IMG/VR virus record: IMGVR_UViG_3300011113_000257
Coordinates: 46,858 to 110,857 of that record
Strand: one strand, 5' to 3'
Length of the DNA: 64,000 nt
Source of the DNA: a virus
Part shown: in pieces, positions 47,003 through 57,015 of the stretch
Numbering within the stretch: position 1 is the stretch's first letter
Layout: the number at the start of each line of letters is the position of its first letter
The notes under the pieces: generated by a model
The model's database searches: none
The model's input: only the letters and a program-made list of their open reading frames with translations
Told to the model about the DNA's origin: nothing
Made by a program: the position numbers and the translations under genes

Positions 47003-47539
47003 TTAGAACGGTGCTGACGGCGCTGCTGGCGCTGGAGCAGGTGCTGGCGCTGGAGCAGGTGCTGGAGCAGGTGCTGGAGCAGGTGCTGCTTGAGCCTGTT
47101 CTACAGCCCAAGGGTCTGTAGTAGGTGCTGCTGACTGAGCAGAGAAGTAACGCTTGATTTCGTTCTTCTTGTTACCCTGCCATACGCGACTACCAACCTG
47201 TGCACGGAATGCACGACCACGAAGAGCCTGCTCAATTTGAGCGTTGCTTGGACCTTGGTCAAAGAAATCTTTACCAAGACCAAGTGCCGACATCTTCGAG
47301 AAGAAGATACCAAGTGCGCTTGGATTGTCTGTAGTTACAACTAAGTTGTCCCAAACAAGACGCTTGTTATGAGGTCCACCCTGAACTTCAGCCTTAACTG
47401 AGAACATAGTTTTACCCGATTGAGTTTGCTTTGCAACGCCCTCAAGAACTACCAAGTCGTAGTCACCGTCTGGTAGTGGTTCGTATGATGATGTTTCTCC
47501 AGCCTCTTTAATGAGGTCTGACCAGTTTAAGGTACTCAT
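47003..47539 (-). CDS. Single-strand DNA-binding protein-like, 178 aa
   Basis: DUF669/SSB-like core (YEPLPDGDYDLVVLEGVAKQ, KTMFSVKAEVQGGPHNKRLV) and a Pro-Ala repeat tail coded by GCTGGAGCAGGT-like tandem repeats (about 47029-47090), then APF. ssDNA binding in recombination is inferred from neighbours. Confidence 0.8.
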   Translation of the reverse strand: MSTLNWSDLIKEAGETSSYEPLPDGDYDLVVLEGVAKQTQSGKTMFSVKAEVQGGPHNKRLVWDNLVVTTDNPSALGIFFSKMSALGLGKDFFDQGPSNAQIEQALRGRAFRAQVGSRVWQGNKKNEIKRYFSAQSAAPTTDPWAVEQAQAAPAPAPAPAPAPAPAPAPAPAAPSAPF

Positions 47540-47542
47540 ACC

Positions 47543-48322
47543 TTATCCTTCTTTCTTTGTCGTTTTGGTAGCCGATGCTACAGGTTGCTTCTCACCGAAA
47601 ACAATGTCAAGCATACGTTCGATGGAAAGATTTTCTTGATGAACAGCAGAGCCAAGGCGACCTTGAACACGCTCTCCTGCTTCGTACTGATTATTACGTT
47701 CTACATACATCTTACGAACTTTGTATGCAGGACTTAATGGGTCAGGATTAGGAACTTCCTCAGTTGTAATTGCACCAAGGATGTCATAAAAGTATGGAGC
47801 CTGAATTGCTAACTGACCCTGCAAGTAAGGACGCATACGTCCATCTTGACCTGTACGAGCCATTGCAGTTAAGACTACTGCTTCTAATGGATTAGTTGCG
47901 TGCATAGTTAAATCACGAAGGTCGCGTAAAAGACCGCCCATGTGACGAAGTAATTCGCCCCATTGTTGCATCTTCATTTGCTCGCTACCTGCGATGCTAT
48001 CTACACACTTAACTTGAAGTTCAGAGATTGAGTCAATAATAAGACTCTTAAACTGATGTTTTCCGCTCTGAAGCCACTGATATGCCTTAATGACATCTTG
48101 ATAGTCTCGAACTTGTACGACACATGTGTCCCAAGTTCCGTCTGCTACTGGTGGCTCCTCTCGGAGTGGGTCCCAATACTTAACAATGATAGGGAGGAAT
48201 CTATGTCCACCCTCAACGTCAAGCATTAGGCGCGGATACGGCGCGGTGACCGCAAAAGTGGACTTTCCAACTTTTGACTCACCGTAGACCATAACTGTTA
48301 GTGAACGCTGAATGTCACCCAT
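47543..48322 (-). CDS. Sak4-like RecA ATPase, 259 aa
   Basis: Walker A YGESKVGKST, RLMLDVEGGH, LIIDSISELQ (Walker B) and a Sak4/AAA_24 layout. Single-strand annealing recombinase helper. Confidence 0.9.
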   Translation of the reverse strand: MGDIQRSLTVMVYGESKVGKSTFAVTAPYPRLMLDVEGGHRFLPIIVKYWDPLREEPPVADGTWDTCVVQVRDYQDVIKAYQWLQSGKHQFKSLIIDSISELQVKCVDSIAGSEQMKMQQWGELLRHMGGLLRDLRDLTMHATNPLEAVVLTAMARTGQDGRMRPYLQGQLAIQAPYFYDILGAITTEEVPNPDPLSPAYKVRKMYVERNNQYEAGERVQGRLGSAVHQENLSIERMLDIVFGEKQPVASATKTTKKEG

Positions 48323-48325
48323 AAG

Positions 48326-49252
48326 TTAATCGCTACCTTTCTTGTCATTTTCGTAATATGAATAGGGGTCTCCCTCTTCAAACATTTCTGTCAATGCTTG
48401 TTCTCCTGCACTTCCATCGTCAAACAGAGTACATACAGTAAAAAATTGACACTTCCACTTACAATCACGGGTCGCATGAGGATACGCAACTGATGCATGG
48501 CTTGTACCTTCGTCAAGTGCTGTACGCACTCGCATTAGGTCTGCAATAGTACCGTGGATACGGTCCCAAAATGAGCGCAACGTGAAGATATTATGTCGCA
48601 CTTCAATCTGGTCGTAGAACGGTGGTTTTGCTGAAGCAGTACGCTTTACCTTTTTTAGCATCGTAAAGATGCCACCTTCGGAGCGTTCTCCTTCTTTATT
48701 CTGGAAAGACTCCAGAAGCATATAAGTTAGCACCTGTTCGTTCATAGGTGCAAGATTGGCAAAGTCTGAGAGCGACCCACCAACAGTTTTAAAGTCACGA
48801 AACATACGCACACCGTCAATCCTGCGACGAACACGCATATCCAACTTACCTTGAAGTTCTACTTCACCGTTGAATAGAGGAGCAATAATTGTTTCTTCTG
48901 TAGAAATCATTTCTAGTTCAGAGTCAATACCGTTCTCTTCAACCCACTGCTCGTAGCCCTCAAGCATAATACGACCTAGTTCGGCTTCGCTATCAAGAGT
49001 GTCAGTGTCCCGAAACTCCGAGATAAGAGTCTCTCTATCAAGGTCAACTAATCGAGAATGAGCCTTTAGTAGAGGAACACCATTTGCATAGTGGTCGTCA
49101 AGGGCAGCATGGATACGAGAACCTAATGCAAGCGCACCCGTGTAGTCTTGATTACGAGGCTTAAGTCTACGGTAGTAAGTAAACCACCACCGTCTACGGC
49201 AATCTTTAAATGTTTGAATCTCTGAATTAGAGAGTCTAACTATTCCTGTCAT
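48326..49252 (-). CDS. RecB/Cas4-like PD-(D/E)XK exonuclease, 308 aa
   Basis: LSNSEIQTFKDCRRRWWFTY (first Cys), GKLDMRVRR and FRDFKTVG (D...DxK core) and C-terminal CKWKCQFFTVC: a Cas4-type Fe-S nuclease. Forms ssDNA tails for Sak4/SSB. Confidence 0.9.
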   Translation of the reverse strand: MTGIVRLSNSEIQTFKDCRRRWWFTYYRRLKPRNQDYTGALALGSRIHAALDDHYANGVPLLKAHSRLVDLDRETLISEFRDTDTLDSEAELGRIMLEGYEQWVEENGIDSELEMISTEETIIAPLFNGEVELQGKLDMRVRRRIDGVRMFRDFKTVGGSLSDFANLAPMNEQVLTYMLLESFQNKEGERSEGGIFTMLKKVKRTASAKPPFYDQIEVRHNIFTLRSFWDRIHGTIADLMRVRTALDEGTSHASVAYPHATRDCKWKCQFFTVCTLFDDGSAGEQALTEMFEEGDPYSYYENDKKGSD

Positions 49253-49273
49253 TATTCCGTCCTTATGTAGTGT

Positions 49274-51079
49274 TTACAACTTACCTGATTTGTCTTGCTT
49301 TAGCAAGTCAAGTAATTTTGCTTTGTCGTGAACAATTTGCTCAAAGTTATCTGCTTTAGTTTCTAGAACTTGAAGCACACGTTCTTCGATAGTTCCTTCG
49401 GTAACGTAGTCAGTAATAATTACTGAATCGTGAATCTCGGAGCCAATACGATGAACTCGGTCCATTGCTTGTTTGTGGTCAACAAGTGACCAAGGGCGCT
49501 GAAGCATTACTAAACGACGAGCAGCAGTTAGCGTTACACCAACGCCACCAGCCTGAGCAGTAAATAGAATCCATTTAATTCGACCTGATTGGAAATCGTC
49601 AATAGCCTGCTGACGTTCGTCTTCATCCTGAGCACCAGTAATTAACCCGTGCTGAATGTCAGCCTTTGTTAGAGCCTTACTTAGGAGTTCAATCAACTGG
49701 CGTGACACAGCACAAACGGCTACAGAATCTTCTCCAAAGTCTCCGTTTTTAATATCGTCCATAAGTGAGTCAACTTTACAAGAAGGCTCTGACAAAACTG
49801 CACTAGGTTCTCCAGTAGTTTCGTTAACAACCATATCTGCATAAGAACTAGCAAACTGAAGCAAACGTATTGTTTGAGTAAGAACGCTAGGTGCAGATAA
49901 TGCTTCACCAGATTCAAGTTCAGCAATCATATGGTCGCGCATTTGTTCGTAAGCCTTCTTTTGCTTAGTAGACATTTCTATATCGCGACGTTCATTTACT
50001 ACATCTGGAAGCCACGGCAAAACGCGAGCCTTAAGCATACGACGCATGTGGTGACTAATTGTCTTTTGGAATTCTTCTTCCATATGTGGCTTTACGCCAA
50101 TAACCATCATGCCACCAAAAGCGTTCATCATAGTGTCAATCATTCGGTCAATCCATTTAGTTTTTGAGGACCAGTCTTCAGGAGATAGCCAATGGAGAAT
50201 TGACCACATATCAACAACATTGTTTGCTATCGGAGTTCCTGTAAGAGCAAAACGAATCTTTGCATCTGCAGTTGCAGACCAAAGCGCACGGGTTTGCTTA
50301 GACTTAGGGTCTTTAGAGCGGTGAATTTCATCTGCAACTACGGACTTAAAATCAATCTTATTTAGTTCTCTTTCGTGTACCTCACAGCGATTCAGAGAAA
50401 CTCTTTCATCGTGACCTCCACAAGCAGAGCATCGCGCTAGAGCAATAGAGCCGTAAGGAGCAAGCCTTGAGTGAGTACGCAAAGATTCCCAGTTAATTAT
50501 GTAAATATCTGCTGGAGTGTCAAACTGCTTTTTACGCTGAGTAGTTGTTCCCTTAATTACTTGAGTAGTTACTCCGGGATACCAACGAGCAAACTCGCGA
50601 GCCCAGTTCTTTTTAAGGGTATTAGGGCAGACAATAAGAGCAGGAAATACGTCTTCGCCTTGCTCATTAAGTTCTTTAAGTGCACGAATAGCCTGAGCAG
50701 TCTTGCCTAAGCCCGGCTCGTCAGCAAGCAAAGCACGTTTTGCAGTTACCAAAAACTTAACACCAGCGCGTTGATGAGGAAATAAGTCTTCATTCTTTGG
50801 GTCAGCAAATTCTTCTAAATCGCGCAACTCGTTTGCTGGAGCAATACGAGAAGTTAGTTGAGTGTTAGCCCACCCAGCAAGGTCTTCATTAATTACTAAG
50901 TCATCACGGAATGTAGAGCGTAAGGCTAGGCAACTAGACCAACTAAGCGGGATGCGCCAAACTTGGTCAGAGGCAGACCAAGAAGAACCTGGAATGCTTT
51001 TACATAATTCTTTGTACCGCCACTCAACGTCTAAACGAATATGTTTTCCGCTAGGGTCAAGGCTTGCTGTTACTGGCAT
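49274..51079 (-). CDS. SNF2-family DNA helicase, 601 aa
   Basis: Walker A LLADEPGLGKTAQAI, DEIH box VVADEIHRSKD, FALTGTPIAN, QAGGVGVTLTAA and RVHRIGS cover the SF2/SNF2 motifs. N-terminal HARP-like segment. Replication-fork remodelling. Confidence 0.95.
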   Translation of the reverse strand: MPVTASLDPSGKHIRLDVEWRYKELCKSIPGSSWSASDQVWRIPLSWSSCLALRSTFRDDLVINEDLAGWANTQLTSRIAPANELRDLEEFADPKNEDLFPHQRAGVKFLVTAKRALLADEPGLGKTAQAIRALKELNEQGEDVFPALIVCPNTLKKNWAREFARWYPGVTTQVIKGTTTQRKKQFDTPADIYIINWESLRTHSRLAPYGSIALARCSACGGHDERVSLNRCEVHERELNKIDFKSVVADEIHRSKDPKSKQTRALWSATADAKIRFALTGTPIANNVVDMWSILHWLSPEDWSSKTKWIDRMIDTMMNAFGGMMVIGVKPHMEEEFQKTISHHMRRMLKARVLPWLPDVVNERRDIEMSTKQKKAYEQMRDHMIAELESGEALSAPSVLTQTIRLLQFASSYADMVVNETTGEPSAVLSEPSCKVDSLMDDIKNGDFGEDSVAVCAVSRQLIELLSKALTKADIQHGLITGAQDEDERQQAIDDFQSGRIKWILFTAQAGGVGVTLTAARRLVMLQRPWSLVDHKQAMDRVHRIGSEIHDSVIITDYVTEGTIEERVLQVLETKADNFEQIVHDKAKLLDLLKQDKSGKL

Positions 51080-51164
51080 TTTTTTCCTTCTTTAATGTCA
51101 TTTTGTCCGTAGAGAGATACTAGCACACATTTTGTTAAATGCAATAATTTCTTGCTAGTACTTT

Positions 51165-51635
51165 TTATTGTAGAAGTTGTCTTGGTATCCAACCAGTTTT
51201 AACTAATCTTAATAGCCCATGTCTAATGGCATCATTAGCATGACCTTCTCCACCTTTGTGCCAATATTTAAGTGTTTTTAAGGCTTCGTTGGGAAACATT
51301 TTCTTTGCATCAGCAGGACTTTGCCAAAAAATACCTTCACGGTCTAGACCAAAATCTTGAAGAATCTGCTTAAGAACACCAATTTGCTCTAAACTGTACG
51401 GCGCTTGAGAGTTTCTAACAGTTTGAGCATTAATAGTAAATTTCTCACACACTATGCTAAATGTATCGTAATCTTCTCCAACATCTTTTATTATTTTTCT
51501 AATGGCATCAGCAAATTCCTCGGGCTGTACTTCGCACGAATATAGAATTTCTGGTTCTTTATTGGTTGCTATAGATAGCAGAGCAACTCCTGTTGCTTTT
51601 CCAGGGTCTACTGATAAAACATATTTAGTTTGCAT
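51165..51635 (-). CDS. RuvC-like Holliday-junction nuclease, 156 aa
   Basis: LSVDPGKATGVALL (Asp), VCEKFTINAQ (Glu) and GHANDAIRHGLL (Asp) are RuvC-fold acidic residues. Start MQTKYV overlaps the polymerase gene by 11 nt. Confidence 0.85.
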   Translation of the reverse strand: MQTKYVLSVDPGKATGVALLSIATNKEPEILYSCEVQPEEFADAIRKIIKDVGEDYDTFSIVCEKFTINAQTVRNSQAPYSLEQIGVLKQILQDFGLDREGIFWQSPADAKKMFPNEALKTLKYWHKGGEGHANDAIRHGLLRLVKTGWIPRQLLQ

Positions 51636-53463
51636 ATTTAACTCCCCAATTCTCCATCGGTCCATCAATACCTGAGGTAAGCGGAACTGCCCAGCCTTCA
51701 GTTGTTGTCATACATTCTTTAACGGTACGCATAACTTCCTCAACTTGGTCGCGAGGACAGTTAAGAACAATTTCATCGTGCACAGGGACAATAAGAAGTT
51801 CCGTTAAATCTGCTTGGTCAAGTTTAATTAAATTTGATTTGAATACTTCGGCAGCGCCACCCTGAATAAGATAATTTGTCAGGGTATAGGTACGGTCATC
51901 ATCACACGGCAAACGGCGACCAGTCCAAGTATGAACATAGCCTTGACCTTCAGAACGAAGACGGCGCATACCAATATCTTCAATCTTTTTTTGGAAAGAA
52001 ATCATTCCTGGATAGTTAAGGTCAAACGAGTCAGAAACCGCTCGCATCTGAGATTCTGGAACACCAGCAGTAAGTGCCTGCTTAGCCACGCCAGCGCCAT
52101 ACAGACGACCATAGACAACACCTTTAATAAGAGTACGTCGCTTATCTGAGCGAGACATATTAGGTTCTTGGTAGACCTCGCGACCAATTTCAGTAAACGG
52201 GTCAGAGCCAGTTGCATCAGAGCGATGAAAAAGATGAATCAAGTTTGGGTCTTGCGATAACGAAGCAAACATACGGAACTCAACTTGGTCAAGGTCAGAT
52301 GTCACAATAACGTGGTCATCATCTTTAGGTAAAAATGCGGTACGAACTACATCGTCACCCTTTGGTAAAGTTTGTAGCGCTGGGTCAGTGATTGACATAC
52401 GACCAGTTCGAGCACCCATTGTCTTTACAGACGGATGCACGAAGCCATCTACATTTTTGTTAATAAAGTTAAGGAAGTAACTTCCAGCAATTTTGTCTGC
52501 TTTTCTTTGTTTTAGAGCAGTTGCTGCTAACTCTTTTACTTCGTCGTTTCCTGTAATAGTAAGAAGTTTAAGTTGGTCTTTAGTTACTGCTTTATTTCCT
52601 GTAGGAGTAAACTCAGTAATCTCAGCGCCAAGACTTTCAAATAAACGAACCAATTGCATATTGCTAGTTATGGAAGTTCCGTTGTATGTCTTTTTGCACC
52701 AGTCTTTAACTGATTCCGTGTAGTCAGACAGTTCTTGATACTTACGCTTTGAGTACTCGACATCTACGCGAGCGCCATTAATTTCCATGCGCGTTACAAT
52801 TTTACGCGCTGCCATTTCAATTTCGTAGGCTTTGTTGTATGGACCTGTTGGACCGCATTGCTCATAAAACTGCTCCCACAAACGCATTGTTAGAACAGTA
52901 TCAAGAGCGCCGTAAGACCAATAAGGCTGAAAGTTTGTAGGAACAGTTCCCCAAGTCCAACCATTCTGAGAAAGCGACACGTCAAGAGTTTCTTGTAAAG
53001 CAACAGCGCGAGGGTCAACATAACGAGAAGCAAGACGCTTTAAGGCACCAGAACCAAGAGGGTCAATAATCTGAGCCATAATCATTGTGTCGTGAGCGCG
53101 ATGCCACGGCATGTCCCATTTTGAGTTAACAGCAAACCAACGCGCCTCAAAAGCAATATTGTGGCAAACAATTTGTCCTTCGTATCGGTTCATTGCTTCA
53201 TAAAAAACACCAGACCACTCAAGCCAAGGAATAGACCATCCTTGCTCTCCGTCTCCAATTTGAACTAAACGAATATCTCCATGCCAAGGAGAGAGTGCAT
53301 CCGAGCGTTCACCGCCACGACGTTCACCAGTCTCTATATCAACTGCAATGGCATTATATGGACGACGTTGACCAAGCCAAGTTAAAAATTCAGAAGCCTT
53401 TTCTATAGAGTCAACTAAGTGCAGTTGTACTTTAGAAAGGTCTGTCGTTTGTATTTCTGTCAT
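51625..53463 (-). CDS. Family A DNA polymerase with 3'-5' exonuclease, 612 aa
   Basis: Exonuclease motif AVDIETGE; polymerase motif A VTSDLDQVEFRMFA, motif B RRTLIKGVVYGRLYG, motif C VPVHDEIVLN. Replicative polymerase of the phage. ATG after GGACAATACAAA. Confidence 0.95.
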   Translation of the reverse strand: MTEIQTTDLSKVQLHLVDSIEKASEFLTWLGQRRPYNAIAVDIETGERRGGERSDALSPWHGDIRLVQIGDGEQGWSIPWLEWSGVFYEAMNRYEGQIVCHNIAFEARWFAVNSKWDMPWHRAHDTMIMAQIIDPLGSGALKRLASRYVDPRAVALQETLDVSLSQNGWTWGTVPTNFQPYWSYGALDTVLTMRLWEQFYEQCGPTGPYNKAYEIEMAARKIVTRMEINGARVDVEYSKRKYQELSDYTESVKDWCKKTYNGTSITSNMQLVRLFESLGAEITEFTPTGNKAVTKDQLKLLTITGNDEVKELAATALKQRKADKIAGSYFLNFINKNVDGFVHPSVKTMGARTGRMSITDPALQTLPKGDDVVRTAFLPKDDDHVIVTSDLDQVEFRMFASLSQDPNLIHLFHRSDATGSDPFTEIGREVYQEPNMSRSDKRRTLIKGVVYGRLYGAGVAKQALTAGVPESQMRAVSDSFDLNYPGMISFQKKIEDIGMRRLRSEGQGYVHTWTGRRLPCDDDRTYTLTNYLIQGGAAEVFKSNLIKLDQADLTELLIVPVHDEIVLNCPRDQVEEVMRTVKECMTTTEGWAVPLTSGIDGPMENWGVKYAN

Positions 53464-53482
53464 TTTGTATTGTCCTTGTTAG

Positions 53483-53956
53483 TTAAGGAATAATTTCTAC
53501 CTTATAAACCTGTTCTATTTTTTTGTCTTTTTTAGAAGCATCTTCTAGAAGCCTTTGCGCAACCTTTGTAAGATATCTTGCCCCACCGTCATCGTACTTG
53601 TAAAGCGCTTCAAGTACTGCCTCTGGGTCATCAGAAACTTGAGCCCATGTACGGTTTTTTTCAGGGAAAACTACTGGAACTCCTACAAGAGACGGAGCAC
53701 ATTCTTCGCAACCAACTGCATCTTCAACAATAGAGTTAGTTGAAACTTCAACTAATCCATATTTTCTGACAAGCGGACAAACAGAGCCGTGATAGACAAG
53801 AGAAACACCAATACGGGAAAGAACATATGAACCATTATCTGTTTGATACAAGGCAAACTCAATCCAACGAGTAGAACCTTTACGCCAAGACGTTGATTCT
53901 CCAAGAAGTCTGCCGTTAAATTGCAGAGTCCTTGAACCGTCTTTTACTTCATACAT
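53483..53956 (-). CDS. Conserved hypothetical protein, 157 aa
   Basis: SRTLQFNGRLLGESTSWRKG, WIEFALYQTDNGSYVLSRIG, a GCEECAP Cys pair, and a Lys-rich helix. Similar proteins occur in actinobacteria and phages; function not known. Confidence 0.75.
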   Translation of the reverse strand: MYEVKDGSRTLQFNGRLLGESTSWRKGSTRWIEFALYQTDNGSYVLSRIGVSLVYHGSVCPLVRKYGLVEVSTNSIVEDAVGCEECAPSLVGVPVVFPEKNRTWAQVSDDPEAVLEALYKYDDGGARYLTKVAQRLLEDASKKDKKIEQVYKVEIIP

Positions 53957-53958
53957 AA

Positions 53959-54180
53959 CTACACCGCAGGTGGAGTTGGCTCAGGGTGCGTCCATGAACC
54001 GTCAGAGTTCCGCGTGGAGCCAATGTTAATGTATGTATAAGAGTTATCTTCCTCACGAGGATGAGCCTCTACAGAAAGTCCTTCGCCAGGATTATATTCT
54101 GCAACACCATCATACATAATAATATTGACTACTACGTTGTTCTCGTTTAAGACGAGATATCTATCTACTTCAGCCATCAT
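53959..54180 (-). CDS. Small fibre-associated protein, 73 aa
   Basis: VDRYLVLNENNVVVNIIMYD and GSWTHPEPTPPAV; the pattern resembles tail-fibre-adjacent domains. Follows the Gly-rich fibre gene by 18 nt. Possibly a virion or fibre-tip protein. Confidence 0.7.
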   Translation of the reverse strand: MMAEVDRYLVLNENNVVVNIIMYDGVAEYNPGEGLSVEAHPREEDNSYTYINIGSTRNSDGSWTHPEPTPPAV

Positions 54181-54198
54181 TTTATCCTTGTCTTTGTC

Positions 54199-54990
54199 TT
54201 ACGCTGATAACCATGTTACTACAATTACTATGCCTTGAATTCCATTGGTTCCGTTAGTTGAAGTTCCACCTGAATCAACTGAATAACCAGTACCACCATG
54301 ACCACCTGCACCGTAACCTGCCCCAACAGAGCCTATTGCAGGTAAGTTTACTAAACCCCCAGCCAGTCCATAAGGTACTTGACCTCCACTACCTCCACTA
54401 CCAGTGAAAGCAATACCAACACCCCCACCACCGCTACCCCCACCAGCACCACCGTTTACGTATAAATTAGTGCCGTTTGACCGAGGCTCCCCATTTACGC
54501 CATCAACAAACCCGTACTCACCATCGCCTCCACTGCCGCCAGTACCATTAAACGAACCAGAAAACATTCCGTAGTTAGAACCATCACTGCCTAATGCTTT
54601 TATACTAGCAAAAGTGGAAGAAGTGCCGTTAACAACTCCTCCGTTAATTCCACCAGTTCCTATTGTCACAGACTCTGTAGAACTTAAAAGAGATGCATCA
54701 TAAAAAATAGTTGAGACGCTACCACCACTGCCACCATCACCGCCAGTTCCTACATTAAATGTCCCATTACCACTCCCCCCGGCTTGTCCACCGCCTACTG
54801 CAACCACATAAACAATGTCTGCGTTTTCAGGTTTAGTCCAAGTCCCAGATGAAGTAAAAACAGAAATAGAGGGTGCACTAAGTTTTTGCCAGTCAATAAG
54901 TTCCCAAGCACCTTTGGATGAAACATATTCCCACGTGACATTGTCAATAGTGTATTGCTCGCCACTATCGGGATTAGAAGGAAAAGACAT
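54199..54990 (-). CDS. Gly-rich tail fibre-like protein, 263 aa
   Basis: N-terminal domain MSFPSNPDSGEQYTIDNVTW like the next two genes, then long GGxGG runs. ATG (54990) lies 2 nt after the upstream stop. Probably a virion fibre/adhesin. Confidence 0.8.
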   Translation of the reverse strand: MSFPSNPDSGEQYTIDNVTWEYVSSKGAWELIDWQKLSAPSISVFTSSGTWTKPENADIVYVVAVGGGQAGGSGNGTFNVGTGGDGGSGGSVSTIFYDASLLSSTESVTIGTGGINGGVVNGTSSTFASIKALGSDGSNYGMFSGSFNGTGGSGGDGEYGFVDGVNGEPRSNGTNLYVNGGAGGGSGGGGVGIAFTGSGGSGGQVPYGLAGGLVNLPAIGSVGAGYGAGGHGGTGYSVDSGGTSTNGTNGIQGIVIVVTWLSA

Positions 54991-54992
54991 AA

Positions 54993-55895
54993 CTAACCAT
55001 ACCAAACTGTGAATGTAACTAAACCAGCACCGCCAGTACCACCAGCACCACCACGTCCAGAAGCACCAGCAGTAGAGCCTTCTCCACCACCACCGCCACC
55101 TCCGCCATAGGAGCCTCCAGCACCACCAGTAAATCCATTAGTTGTACTAGAAGCACCACCAGCACCACCACCGCCAGCGCCATTGTAGTAAGCATTAGAC
55201 CCTCCAGCGCTACCATTAGCACCAGCAGAACCTGTAGCAGCAGTTAGCGTAGATGAAACTGGGATTCCGCCAGAACCGCCAGCACCAGCGCTTCCACCTT
55301 GTCCTCCTTGACCACCACCAGGAAGTGATGAACTGTACCCAGAACCGTTTCCACCAAACATTCCAATTCCACTGGCACCAACAGCGTTAGTTCCCGTAGT
55401 AACGCCACCACCCCCTGCTTCTCCGCCAGTTGCGCGTAGGAATGTTGATGCACCTGAACTTATAGAAGTTGTGCCTCCAGTACCACCAGAATTACCAGCA
55501 AGCGCTGTTGTTCCTGTTGCGGTCACCGTGCCAGCAGTTCCACCTGTTCCAACAGTTACAGTAACTGATGCGCCCGCGCCACCCAAGTCCTCTGCTCTAA
55601 ATATATAGTCTGAAAGACCACCACCTCCGCCACCACTTCCGCCAGAGTAGGTACCAATAGTAGAGTTTCTAGCACCGCCACCGCCACCGCCACCCCCACC
55701 AATGCAAGTTACTTTAATAACTTTTGCTCCAGCAGGAATTGTAAATGTATTACTAGCAGTAAAAAATGAGAATGTAGGCGAATTTAATTCATTAAAAGTT
55801 GTAACTTCCCAAGAATTTGTGGCAGAGTAGTAAGTATAAGTAATGTTATCTAAAGTATATGTTTGACCATTTGTAGGACTAGATGGAAAAGGCAT
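54993..55895 (-). CDS. Gly-rich tail fibre-like protein, 300 aa
   Basis: MPFPSSPTNGQTYTLDNITY and a Gly-rich body with serine and alanine, ending VTFTVWYG. Paralogue of its neighbours. Confidence 0.85.
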   Translation of the reverse strand: MPFPSSPTNGQTYTLDNITYTYYSATNSWEVTTFNELNSPTFSFFTASNTFTIPAGAKVIKVTCIGGGGGGGGGARNSTIGTYSGGSGGGGGGLSDYIFRAEDLGGAGASVTVTVGTGGTAGTVTATGTTALAGNSGGTGGTTSISSGASTFLRATGGEAGGGGVTTGTNAVGASGIGMFGGNGSGYSSSLPGGGQGGQGGSAGAGGSGGIPVSSTLTAATGSAGANGSAGGSNAYYNGAGGGGAGGASSTTNGFTGGAGGSYGGGGGGGGEGSTAGASGRGGAGGTGGAGLVTFTVWYG

Positions 55896-55897
55896 AA

Positions 55898-56956
55898 TTA
55901 TTCATACCAAACCGTGATAAAAACACAACCTTGAGCGCCAGCGCCACCGTTACCACCAAAAGCCTCGTCACCGCTTCCACTAGGAGTGGTTCCTCCGCCA
56001 CCTCCACCACCACCGTAGAGACCTCCAGTACCACCGTAGTATCCTAAGGCTGATGAAGCAGTAATCATGTATCCCCCACTTGGCGCACCATTACCACCAC
56101 CACCTGAGCCTACTACAGCAGGTGGAGTTTTTGCAGGATAGTAAGTATTCACAAATTGAGTTGGGCTATTAGTTCCAAGAGTGGTTATATTAGCGTCAGT
56201 TTTAGAGATAGCAGTACCAACTGCTGTACCAAGTGTTAAGGCAGATGCTCCTGCACCTCCGTTGCCAGTATTAGTTAAGTTGTAAGTGCCTCCACCGCCA
56301 CCTCCACCTCCAGGAGAAGTTTGAAGACTTGCTGAAGTTGCAGAAACACCGTTATTAGTTGCAGAAGTTGTACCACTCCCACCAGAACCACCAACGCCTC
56401 CTACCCACATACCAAAACCACCGCTCCCACCAGTAGTTGCGCTTGTAGACCCTGAAGATGGGGCAGTACTACCGCCTCCACCCCCAAACGCACTTACGGT
56501 ACCTGCATTACCGCTATCAGCAAATTTTATGCTAGAGGTTCCCCCTGTAGTCCCAGCAGTTCCTAAAACATATTGAGCAAGAGAGTTAGTACCTCCGCCA
56601 TTACCGCCAGAACCGCCAGCACCAACTGTAATAACTGCAGTAGTTTTATATCCAGTTACAAGATTGTAAGTAAATATTGACAGTCCACCACCACCACCTC
56701 CAGCCCCTCCTGGAGTGTCGTCGCCACCGCCTCCGCCTCCGCCTCCGCCACCAATACAAATAGCATGTACCACGCGAGCGCCAGTTGGAATAGTCCAAGA
56801 AGACACGGAAGACGTAAAAAGATGCGTTGTTGGAGCCTTTTTAGGGATAGAAGTATCTATTTCCCAGCGATTGTCTGTAGCATTATAGGTATAACGAGTG
56901 TCAACAGAAATAAACTTATCACCGTTAGAAGGTGATAGAGGAAAAACTGTAGCCAT
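55898..56956 (-). CDS. Gly-rich tail fibre-like protein, 352 aa
   Basis: MATVFPLSPSNGDKFISVDT, same N-terminal module, a longer Gly-rich body, ending VFITVWYE. First of the three tandem fibre genes. Confidence 0.85.
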   Translation of the reverse strand: MATVFPLSPSNGDKFISVDTRYTYNATDNRWEIDTSIPKKAPTTHLFTSSVSSWTIPTGARVVHAICIGGGGGGGGGGDDTPGGAGGGGGGLSIFTYNLVTGYKTTAVITVGAGGSGGNGGGTNSLAQYVLGTAGTTGGTSSIKFADSGNAGTVSAFGGGGGSTAPSSGSTSATTGGSGGFGMWVGGVGGSGGSGTTSATNNGVSATSASLQTSPGGGGGGGGTYNLTNTGNGGAGASALTLGTAVGTAISKTDANITTLGTNSPTQFVNTYYPAKTPPAVVGSGGGGNGAPSGGYMITASSALGYYGGTGGLYGGGGGGGGTTPSGSGDEAFGGNGGAGAQGCVFITVWYE

Positions 56957-57015
56957 ACCCGTGCTCCGTCATGTGGTCTTTGTGGTAGTTATAGTTTACC
57001 TTAAGACGGAAAAGG

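Noticed and set aside
54199-56956. Regular short repeats that could be mistaken for a CRISPR array or PE_PGRS gene
   Set aside because: They are codon-level glycine repeats in open frames with fibre-type N-termini; there are no uniform repeats and spacers.
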